DNA of 16,715 bases from AC-52 sp044870295 (lineage in GTDB: Bacteria; Actinomycetota; UBA4738): NCBI GenBank assembly GCA_044870295.1, contig JBIOYQ010000030.1:1-16715 (forward strand), written 5' to 3'. The position numbers were made by a program, and so were the translations under genes. Below, in pieces: positions 1-5,183 of the stretch (within the stretch, counting starts at the first letter, position 1; each line of letters begins with the position of its first letter). The notes under the pieces are model-generated. The model was not told where the DNA came from. It did not search any database and saw only the letters and a list, made by a program, of their open reading frames with translations.

Positions 1-276
1 CTTCGGGTCCGGCATCTGGTCGTATACACGCTTCAAGGCCGGAGCCATCTTGTCGGTCAACGTCCCCGCCACGATCATCAGGTCGGCCTGCCGCGGCCCG
101 TGGGCGATGGGGATCACGCCCAGGCGCATGAAGTCGTGCTTGGACGTCGAGGTGGCGATGAGCTCGATGGCGCAGCAGGCCAGGCCGAAGTTCATCACCC
201 ACAGGGAGTACTTGCGGCCCCAGTTCAGGATGAACTTGACCGGCTGCGGCATGTCCAGCTCGTCGAGGATGCTCAT
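1..276 (-). CDS. nuoB: NADH-quinone oxidoreductase subunit B (NuoB), 3' part missing
   Basis: NuoB carries the terminal 4Fe-4S cluster N2, which passes electrons to quinone in the peripheral arm of complex I. Only the first 92 codons are visible; the gene runs off the left edge. The ATG at 276 is preceded by GGAGGA, and the gene begins 16 nt after the nuoA stop. The visible protein has the hallmark FGLACCAIEL segment, whose adjacent cysteines (about 37 and 38) are N2 ligands, then PRQADLMIVAGTLTDKMAP and VYDQMPDPK, all typical of the family. The remaining N2 cysteines would lie beyond the edge. The stretch after the CC pair reads TSTSKHDFMRLG rather than the RYDxxRFG form common in proteobacteria, a lineage difference rather than a defect. 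nuoC and nuoD are expected next but are not in the window. Confidence 0.97.
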   Translation of the reverse strand, partial: MSILDELDMPQPVKFILNWGRKYSLWVMNFGLACCAIELIATSTSKHDFMRLGVIPIAHGPRQADLMIVAGTLTDKMAPALKRVYDQMPDPK

Positions 277-292
277 GCCGTCCTCCGTTCGG

Positions 293-658
293 TCATGCCC
301 ACTGGAGCACCTTCTTGCGGTAGGCGTACAGCAGCCCGAGAGCCAGAATGAATACGAAGATGGCCATCTCGACCACGGCCTGGTAGCCCAGGCGCTCGAA
401 GACGGTAGCCCAGGGGAAGAGGAACACGCTCTCCACGTCGAAGATCACGAACAGGAACGCGTAGATGTAGTACCGGATCTGGGACTGCGACCACCCTTCA
501 CCGACAGGGTCGATGCCGCATTCATAGGTGGTGAGCTTCTCGGGGAGCTTCCTGATTGGCGCTACCAGGCGGCGGACGGTGAAGGCCACCGCCACCAGCC
601 CGATGCCCGCGACCAGCACGGCGACGACGATCCCGTAGGACTGGAAGTAGCTCTCCAC
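293..658 (-). CDS. nuoA: NADH-quinone oxidoreductase subunit A (NuoA)
   Basis: NuoA is a small membrane subunit at the junction of the quinone site and the membrane arm of complex I. The 121-aa length is normal for the family. Three hydrophobic helices are visible at about residues 9-28, 63-83 and 93-112. Between the first two lies the conserved loop KLTTYECGIDP, including C47, and the second helix ends in FDVESVFLFPWA with the conserved acidic D74/E76 pair. The start is GTG at 658. No other standard start exists upstream before an in-frame stop at 697-695. A GAGGAG sequence sits only 3 nt upstream, closer than usual. nuoB follows after 16 nt, so the two are co-transcribed. Although this is normally the first gene of the nuo operon, nuoE-N lie upstream of it here, separated by unrelated genes. 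Confidence 0.97.
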   Translation of the reverse strand: MESYFQSYGIVVAVLVAGIGLVAVAFTVRRLVAPIRKLPEKLTTYECGIDPVGEGWSQSQIRYYIYAFLFVIFDVESVFLFPWATVFERLGYQAVVEMAIFVFILALGLLYAYRKKVLQWA

Positions 659-707
659 GCGCTCCTCAGACGGCGTGAGCTTGTGAATCTTTTCTCAAGC
701 CTCCGGG

Positions 708-737
708 ATTCTAACAAGGGAGCGCTGAGGCACCGAA
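708..737 (-). promoter_or_regulatory. Candidate promoter for nuoAB
   Basis: On the minus strand a TAGAAT hexamer (713-708) resembles a sigma70-type -10 box. A weak -35-like TTCGGT (737-732) lies 18 nt upstream. Transcription would start near 701, giving a leader of about 43 nt before the GTG of nuoA. The -10 match is reasonable and the -35 is poor, so this is tentative. Some promoter is needed here because the nearest upstream genes lie on the opposite strand. The rest of the 286-bp gap to the secreted-protein gene holds the sites listed separately; no further gene is apparent in it. Confidence 0.4.
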
Positions 738-863
738 TCGACGAGGAGTTCGGCCTCGACCCCAGGCGATCCCGCCGATCCACTTCGCCCTAGGCCGCGG
801 CCGTCCCCCGCGTCCAGCCGACTTGCCGACCTTCGCCCGATTCACCCCCCGCCTCGACGGTGG

Positions 864-883
864 GATAACTAGTTAGAGATAAC
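864..883. promoter_or_regulatory. AT-rich palindrome and direct repeat, possible operator
   Basis: A 10-bp perfect palindrome TAACTAGTTA (866-875) is embedded between two GATAAC direct repeats (864-869 and 878-883), spaced 14 bp start to start. It is an AT-rich island in very GC-rich surroundings, about 60-80 bp upstream of the secreted-protein start, where a promoter and its operator would be expected. I could not assign a convincing -35/-10 pair: TCGACG at 854-859 with GATAAC at 878-883 is only weakly promoter-like. The TAAC/GTTA core also occurs in the divergent promoter region at 3586-3617. Confidence 0.35.
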
Positions 884-889
884 CACTCA

Positions 890-920
890 CCGGAGGGGCC
901 TGCGCCCCGGCCCCTCCCGG
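890..920 (+). other. Strong GC hairpin upstream of the secreted-protein gene
   Basis: An inverted repeat is formed by CCGGAGGGGCC (890-900) and GGCCCCTCCCGG (909-920), separated by an 8-nt loop (901-908). It can form 11 base pairs with a single bulged C at 916. It lies just before the ribosome binding site (931-937) of the gene starting at 945, so it would be in the mRNA leader if the promoter is near 860-883. No U-run follows, so it does not look like a normal intrinsic terminator. A role in transcript stability or attenuation, or protein binding to the DNA, are possible alternatives. Confidence 0.5.
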
Positions 921-944
921 CCAGAACCGAAAGGAGGAATCGCG

Positions 945-2255
945 ATGCGCTCTCGACCAGCGACGAGGAAGGCGGGGGCGGTCCTCCCCCTGACCGTCCT
1001 CCTGTTGTCCACCCTCTTCGGGTCACGGGCCGAGGCGGCCGGAACCAGGGAACTGTTCGCCGGCGACGGCTACGGCTCCTACACCTTCGCGGGGCAGACG
1101 GCCATGTCGGGCAAGTCGGCGTTCGTCGTGCTGGGATGCCGAGCCGCACCGGGGACGGTCGTCCAGAACTCAGCCCAGTCCAGCGACCAGGCCCCTCCCG
1201 ACAGCCCGGCGCCGGCGCCCACCCCCGCGCCGGCCCCCTCGGATCCGGGGACCACGCAGACCGGTTCGGTCAGCACATCCGTCGCGGCCATCCAGCAGTC
1301 GGGCGTGACCAAGACCCTGACGACGGCGAAGACCAACGCGGTGAACATGTTGAAGGGTCGGATCACCGCCTCGAGGGCCAAGGCCGTCAGCTCGACGTTC
1401 CGGGACGGGAGCGGCTACCACACGAGCGCCGCGGGCTCGACCCTGTCCGACCTGGTCGTTGACGGCAAGGCCTTCGAGGTGCAACCGGGCCCGAACACCA
1501 TCGTCACCCTGCCCGATCTCGGTCGCGCGGTCTTCAACGAGCAGTTCTCCACCACGAGCGGCTCGCTTCCGTTCATGGTCGTGAACATGATCCACGTCTA
1601 CGTCACCCAACCCAACGCGCTGCAGATCCCGGTGGGGACCGAGATGATCGTCTCCCGCGCTTACAGCGCGCTCAAGACCAACATCCCGGGCGTCCTTGCC
1701 GGATTCGCCTACGGGACCAAGGTGGGCAGCAGCCCGTCGGCCCAGTCCAGCCCCAGCGCCATCGTGTACATGCCGTGTCTGGGCACGAACGGCGGCGTCA
1801 TCACGAACCAGACCGGGACCGTAGGACAGCCGGGCGTCTTCAGCGTGGGGTCCACCCTCGACACGGCCCAGGGCACGGTCGGATCGAGGGACGCGTCGGG
1901 GCGGCTCACCTCCTCGGTCCAGGCCGTCGACCTCCTGGGCGGGTTGGTCACCGCCGACGCCGTGGAGGCGGTGGCGCACACCGTGAAGAGCGGAGGCGCG
2001 TTCGCCTTCGACGACCAGGGATCGAAGATCCTCAACCTGATGGTGGCAGGGGTTCCCGTGTCGTCCGCCGTGGCGCCCAACACGCGGATCGACCTGCCCG
2101 GGATCGGGACGCTCTGGCTGCACCGAGTGATCCGGACGCCGACCAGCCTCGACGTGCGGATGATCGAGATCGACGTCGATCAGGCGAACGCCTTCGGCCT
2201 CGAGCCCGGGTCGGTGCTGCAGGTGGCAGAGGCCCTGGTGATCGGCGCGGCGTGA
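945..2255 (+). CDS. Secreted repeat protein, choice-of-anchor P-like
   Basis: This is a 436-aa exported protein of unknown function. The N terminus has basic residues (R2, R4, R8, K9), a hydrophobic core at about 11-26, and an AEA/A signal-peptidase-I-like site near residue 31. A proline/alanine-rich linker (about 83-100) follows a short N-terminal segment. Two related beta-rich units come next. The first (about 164-242) contains LSDLVVDGKAF, GPNTIVTLPDLG and a V(N)MIHVYV strand. The second (about 358-434) contains ILNLMVAGVPV, APNTRIDLPGIG and MIEIDV. This pattern matches what I recall of choice-of-anchor P proteins of actinobacteria. Two cysteines remain after export (C65, C278) and could pair. 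No LPXTG motif or C-terminal membrane helix is seen, so it is probably released or held non-covalently. The ATG is well supported by AAGGAGG 7 nt upstream. It is convergent with the XRE-TPR regulator, with an 18-bp gap. Confidence 0.85.
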   Translation: MRSRPATRKAGAVLPLTVLLLSTLFGSRAEAAGTRELFAGDGYGSYTFAGQTAMSGKSAFVVLGCRAAPGTVVQNSAQSSDQAPPDSPAPAPTPAPAPSDPGTTQTGSVSTSVAAIQQSGVTKTLTTAKTNAVNMLKGRITASRAKAVSSTFRDGSGYHTSAAGSTLSDLVVDGKAFEVQPGPNTIVTLPDLGRAVFNEQFSTTSGSLPFMVVNMIHVYVTQPNALQIPVGTEMIVSRAYSALKTNIPGVLAGFAYGTKVGSSPSAQSSPSAIVYMPCLGTNGGVITNQTGTVGQPGVFSVGSTLDTAQGTVGSRDASGRLTSSVQAVDLLGGLVTADAVEAVAHTVKSGGAFAFDDQGSKILNLMVAGVPVSSAVAPNTRIDLPGIGTLWLHRVIRTPTSLDVRMIEIDVDQANAFGLEPGSVLQVAEALVIGAA

Positions 2256-2273
2256 GCCAGCCGTCGTTGGCCT

Positions 2274-3557
2274 TCAGGCTCTGGTCCGGTGAGGCTCCAG
2301 GGCCTGGAGGCCGGCCCGCAACGACTCCACCGCGGCGGGCAGGTCGCCCTCGCTCAGATCCAGCTCTCCCAGCTCTCGCCAGCATGAGGCCTCCTGCTGA
2401 CGCGCTCCCAGGCGTCCGAACAGGTCGGCCGCGGCCCGGAAGGATGCCCTGGCCTCGGCGCCCCGGCCCAACAGCGACAGCGCCCGGCCCTCGAGGAACA
2501 GGCAGCGGGCGGTCTCCAGCCCGTCCGGATTGGCCTCGGCCAGCGCACGGCGGGCCCACTCCAGGGCTTCCTCGTGACGATCGAGGATGAGGGCGACGCG
2601 CCCCCGCTCCTCGAGGATATAGGCCAGCTCGGCGGAGGCTGCCTCGCCGGCCAACAACGCCTCGGCCCGATCCAGATGTTCCCCCGCTTCCTCCACCCGG
2701 GGCGGGTCGGCCTCCAGGCATATGAACGCATATGCCGTATGCAACCGGGAGACGCTCTCCCGGTCCCCCAGCTCTTCCATCAACGTCCTGGCTCGTGTGG
2801 CGAAGTCGAGCGCCTCGCGCCACCGCTTCCGCTCCGCCAGGACTCGGCTCGCCCCCCAGTACGTCTTGGCTCGCAACTCCAGCGATCCGGTGCCGGCTGC
2901 CGCGGCCAGCGCGCGCTCCGCTGCGCGTTCGGCACGGACCACGTCGCCGCGCTCGAAATACACGGAGACCAGGACGGACTGCAGCTCCGCGGCGACGGCC
3001 GGGTCCAGCGGCGCCCGATCCGACCGATCCAGGAACGCTTCGACGAGCTGCGCCGCATAGTTCAGATCTCCGACCATCCGGTACGCCCTGGCCAATCCCA
3101 CGGTGGCTCGGGCCTGGTCGCGGTCCGGGAGGCCGCCCGCCAGCGATTGCTCGTACGTGTCGATGGCTTGCGGCAGCTTCCCCTGATGGGTCAGGGCCTC
3201 CGCGGCCACCAACGAACCCTCGTTGACGACGGCGGCAAGCTGGAACTCCCCCGCGCGGGCCACGACGTCATGGGCGATCCCTTCGGCGTCGCGACCGTGG
3301 CCCTCACGCAGCAGTCCGCGGGCCTCTTCGAGCCGATACCGCATCTCGTCCTCGATCCCGTCGGGGATCCCGGTGGCCAGGAAATGCGGACTGACTCCCA
3401 CTTGGGCGGCGAAGAACGACAGGGCCTCCGGGGACGGCCTCCGCTTCCCGGCTTCGATCTGGCTGACGTAGCTCACGGTGTAGCGGGGCCGCGCCAGCGC
3501 GGTCTTGGTCATGCCGGCTTGGAGGCGAAGATCCCGAAGGCGGACGGCCAGGTCCAT
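2274..3557 (-). CDS. XRE-family regulator with TPR-like sensor domain
   Basis: This is a 427-aa cytoplasmic transcription regulator. Residues 5-60 form a Cro/CI-type helix-turn-helix (RLRDLRLQAGMTKTALA, then SYVSQIEAGKRRPSPEAL). The rest, about 70-425, is almost entirely amphipathic helix pairs with TPR-like spacing, for example LPQAIDTYEQSL, GDLNYAAQLVEAFL, RWREALDFATRA, RHEEALEWARRALAEA, GAEARASFRAAADLFGRLG and GDLPAAVESLRAGL. I count at least seven such units by eye. Architecture and length resemble peptide-responsive RRNPP regulators such as NprR and PlcR, but XRE-TPR proteins of unknown ligand are also common in actinobacteria. No Shine-Dalgarno sequence precedes the ATG; a -10-like TAAGAT ends 9 nt before it, suggesting a leaderless mRNA. 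It is divergent from the mini-peptide and GerE genes, which it probably controls together with itself. Confidence 0.9.
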   Translation of the reverse strand: MDLAVRLRDLRLQAGMTKTALARPRYTVSYVSQIEAGKRRPSPEALSFFAAQVGVSPHFLATGIPDGIEDEMRYRLEEARGLLREGHGRDAEGIAHDVVARAGEFQLAAVVNEGSLVAAEALTHQGKLPQAIDTYEQSLAGGLPDRDQARATVGLARAYRMVGDLNYAAQLVEAFLDRSDRAPLDPAVAAELQSVLVSVYFERGDVVRAERAAERALAAAAGTGSLELRAKTYWGASRVLAERKRWREALDFATRARTLMEELGDRESVSRLHTAYAFICLEADPPRVEEAGEHLDRAEALLAGEAASAELAYILEERGRVALILDRHEEALEWARRALAEANPDGLETARCLFLEGRALSLLGRGAEARASFRAAADLFGRLGARQQEASCWRELGELDLSEGDLPAAVESLRAGLQALEPHRTRA

Positions 3558-3565
3558 CGAGACGC

Positions 3566-3594
3566 ATCTTAGCTGGTCATCCGGGTTTTAACAG
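3566..3594 (-). promoter_or_regulatory. Probable leaderless promoter of the XRE-TPR gene
   Basis: On the minus strand TAAGAT (3571-3566) fits a -10 box, and CTGTTA (3594-3589), 17 nt upstream, is a weak -35. The first base of the start codon (3557) lies 9 nt past the -10 box, so transcription would begin at or within a couple of bases of the ATG. The absence of any Shine-Dalgarno sequence agrees with this. The -35 overlaps the TTAAC half-site at 3588-3592. Confidence 0.45.
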
Positions 3595-3617
3595 CACTCC
3601 TTGACTCCCAGTTAAGG
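3586..3617. promoter_or_regulatory. Candidate operator: TTAAC/GTTAA inverted half-sites
   Basis: TTTTAAC (3586-3592) and GTTAAGG (3611-3617) form inverted half-sites; TTAACAG and the complement of the other arm, TTAACTG, agree at 6 of 7 positions. The left half-site overlaps the -35 of the regulator promoter. The right half-site lies between the -35 and -10 of the promoter facing the mini-peptide gene. A dimeric regulator bound here could control both directions. The arms are short, so chance is possible, and the binding protein is inferred. Confidence 0.35.
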
Positions 3618-3630
3618 GCGGGGCTACGAT
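3601..3630 (+). promoter_or_regulatory. Promoter for the mini-peptide/GerE unit
   Basis: TTGACT (3601-3606) differs from the consensus -35 at one base. TACGAT (3625-3630) follows after an 18-nt spacer as a good -10 (TAnnAT). Transcription would start near 3637, leaving a leader of about 40 nt before the ATG at 3677. This is the best-looking housekeeping-type promoter in the window. Its spacer contains the GTTAA half-site. Confidence 0.65.
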
Positions 3631-3676
3631 GCGGCCCGACCGGAGCCAATCCCCCCCATGGAGAAGGAGGACCGGC

Positions 3677-3769
3677 ATGAAGCGAGTGGCCTCCGCGTTG
3701 TTCCCGCTCTTGGTGCTGTTCGCCGTGACGGCCGGGGCCATGGCGGGTTTTCCCTGGCCCAGGCTCTAG
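3677..3769 (+). CDS. Small secreted peptide precursor (30 aa), putative signal peptide
   Basis: A 30-codon ORF with a strong ribosome binding site: AAGGAGG at 3664-3670, 6 nt before the ATG, downstream of a good promoter. By eye 27 of 30 sense codons end in G or C, as in the neighbouring real genes; the overlapping frames do not show this. The product begins MKR, has a hydrophobic stretch at about residues 4-20, and an A-M-A motif at 21-23 that fits signal peptidase I. Cleavage there would leave only GFPWPRL. The gene is followed after 24 nt by the GerE protein gene and is divergent from the XRE-TPR regulator. It could be an exported signalling peptide for that regulator. Alternatives are a tiny membrane protein or a leader peptide whose translation tunes the GerE gene. 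Translation seems likely; the signalling role is inference. Confidence 0.65.
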   Translation: MKRVASALFPLLVLFAVTAGAMAGFPWPRL

Positions 3770-3793
3770 AGCGCGACCTACCCATGACGGGGA

Positions 3794-4123
3794 GTGGACT
3801 TCCCCCTGAGCGACACTGAACGAGACCGGCTCTTCGAGAGCCTGCCCGAACGTCAGAAGCGGCTGCTCCGGCTGGTCGCCGACGGCCTCGCGGATGCCGA
3901 GATCGCCGGGCGCGTCGGCGAACCCGAGCAAATGATCACCATGGAGATCCAAGGGGTCTTCACCGAGCTGGGCCTGAGGACCCGGACCCACGCCATCGTG
4001 TATCTCCTGGCCCGCGACCTCTCGGCTACCTCTCGCGGACCCAAGCCCCGAGCGCCCATCGCCCGTGAGTTTCCCGACGACCGGCACGGTGTGCCGACGG
4101 AGGGAACCCAGGAAGCCGGCTGA
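3794..4123 (+). CDS. Small stand-alone LuxR/GerE-type DNA-binding protein
   Basis: A 109-aa protein made essentially of one LuxR-type helix-turn-helix. Residues about 17-75 read LPERQKRLLRLVADGLADAEIAGRVG, then a recognition-helix region and FTELGLRTRTHAIVYLLA, which aligns with the GerE pattern (LTxREREVLxLVAxGLSNKEIA ... LGVRSRTQA). There is no receiver, PAS or autoinducer-binding domain. The polar tail (about 76-109) is rich in proline and charge. The GTG start at 3794 is the only plausible one after an in-frame stop at 3785-3787, and coding-like third positions begin right there, but the ribosome binding site is weak. It lies 24 nt after the mini-peptide stop, so the two are probably one transcript. 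It is convergent with the polyprenyl synthase gene, with an 18-bp gap. Target genes are unknown. Confidence 0.8.
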   Translation: MDFPLSDTERDRLFESLPERQKRLLRLVADGLADAEIAGRVGEPEQMITMEIQGVFTELGLRTRTHAIVYLLARDLSATSRGPKPRAPIAREFPDDRHGVPTEGTQEAG

Positions 4124-4141
4124 GGCGATCGCCGCCGCGCG

Positions 4142-5146
4142 TCAGGCGTCCGCGCCGCAGCGCGCCGCCAGATATTCGGCCAGATGGAGCAGCGCGTCCT
4201 TCGGCGAGCCCGCCGGCAGGCCCTGGGCCAGCCCTTGGGCCCGTCGCACCTCCCGCGTTACCGCCTCCCTGGCCCGGTCCAGGGTGCCGTCGGTCGCGAC
4301 CAGCTGGAGCGCGCGGCCCAACCTCTCCCCTTCGGGCGGTCCTTCCTCCAGCAGCGCGGCCAGCTCGCGGCCACCGTGCCCGTCCTGCAGCGCGTACAGG
4401 ACCGGCAGGGTGTACACGCCCTGGCGAAGGTCCTGCCCGGGCGGCTTGCCCAGGACGTCGTCGGTTGAGATGACATCCATGATGTCGTCGGAGAGCTGGA
4501 AGCCCAGACCGATCACCTCGCCGAACCGTTCGAGGAGGTCGACATGGTCGGGGGCGGCCTCGGAGAGCATCCCGCCCAGGCGGCATGACGTGGCGATGAG
4601 GGCGGCGGTCTTGCGCCGGATCGTCTCCATGTATCCCTGTTCGGTCTGCGAGAGGCCTCCCGCCGTGCTGACGTCGCGGATCTGCCCGTCGCACACGATG
4701 GCGATGGTCCGGGCCAGGAGGCGGGTAACCTCGGCGCCGAGATCCGCGGACAGCTCCGACGCCTTCGCGAACAGGAAGTCGCCGGAGAGGATGGCCACGC
4801 TGTTGTCCCACTTCGCGTTCACGGACGGGACCCCGTGGCGGAACTCGGCTTCGTCCATCACGTCGTCGTGGTAGAGCGTGGCGACGTGCGTGAGCTCGAT
4901 GGCAACGGCCCCGTGGACGAGCCGTGGGTCCATGGGGTCGCCGAAGTGCCCGGACAGGAGCACCAACATCGGCCGGAATCGCTTGCCGCCCGCGGCCAGG
5001 ATGTACGAGGCGGCCTCGCCGAGGAGCTCGTAATCGGCGCGGACCGCCTTCTCCAGGGCCGTCTCGACCTGATCGAGGCCGGATCGGATCTGCGCCTCGA
5101 GCATGGGATCGGGAGCCTCGAGGCCTCGCGCCGTTCCCCGGGTCAC
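4142..5146 (-). CDS. Trans-polyprenyl diphosphate synthase (probably menaquinone side chain)
   Basis: This cytoplasmic enzyme extends allylic diphosphates with isopentenyl diphosphate to make the long isoprenoid tail of quinones. The 334-aa protein has every expected motif: GGKRFRP (53-59) for substrate binding, the first aspartate-rich motif DDVMD (94-98), the second DDIMD (220-224), and GKPPGQDLRQGVYTLP, which closes the active site. It matches HepT/IspB-type long-chain synthases; chain length cannot be read with confidence. The start is taken as GTG at 5146 with the weak purine stretch AAGGGCGGGA upstream; an in-frame ATG at codon 15 is an alternative. It follows nuoN by 37 nt with no visible terminator, so it is probably the last gene of that transcript. 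This would link complex I with synthesis of its electron acceptor. Confidence 0.93.
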   Translation of the reverse strand: MTRGTARGLEAPDPMLEAQIRSGLDQVETALEKAVRADYELLGEAASYILAAGGKRFRPMLVLLSGHFGDPMDPRLVHGAVAIELTHVATLYHDDVMDEAEFRHGVPSVNAKWDNSVAILSGDFLFAKASELSADLGAEVTRLLARTIAIVCDGQIRDVSTAGGLSQTEQGYMETIRRKTAALIATSCRLGGMLSEAAPDHVDLLERFGEVIGLGFQLSDDIMDVISTDDVLGKPPGQDLRQGVYTLPVLYALQDGHGGRELAALLEEGPPEGERLGRALQLVATDGTLDRAREAVTREVRRAQGLAQGLPAGSPKDALLHLAEYLAARCGADA

Positions 5147-5183
5147 CTGATCCCGCCCTTCATCGATCCGATGCTACTGGACA

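Noticed and set aside
1170..2123. Minus-strand open frame opposite the secreted-protein gene.
   Set aside because: Composition (Gly/Arg/His/Asp-rich) is that of an antisense shadow, and the plus-strand gene has a signal peptide, ribosome binding site and repeats.
2254..2281. GAGCC/GGCTC inverted repeat in the convergent gap as a bidirectional terminator.
   Set aside because: Only 5 bp with an 18-nt loop, and no U-run on either side; too weak to call.
3763..3772. Perfect palindrome GCTCTAGAGC at the mini-gene stop codon.
   Set aside because: There is no loop, so it cannot act as a useful RNA hairpin, and 10-bp palindromes occur by chance.
3658..3819. Alternative 53-codon frame from an earlier ATG overlapping the mini-peptide gene.
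   Set aside because: No good ribosome binding site, many codons ending in T, and no hydrophobic or domain pattern. The frame from 3677 has a well-placed AAGGAGG and high third-position G/C.
4124..4133. Palindrome GGCGATCGCC in the 18-bp gap between the GerE gene and the polyprenyl synthase gene.
   Set aside because: A hairpin here would have a 4-bp stem with a 2-nt loop; no terminator features. Common type of GC-rich palindrome.
659..4141. Mobile-element insertion as the cause of the break between nuoN and nuoA.
   Set aside because: No transposase or integrase, no terminal inverted repeats or target duplications seen by eye, no tRNA gene, and base composition is like the surroundings.
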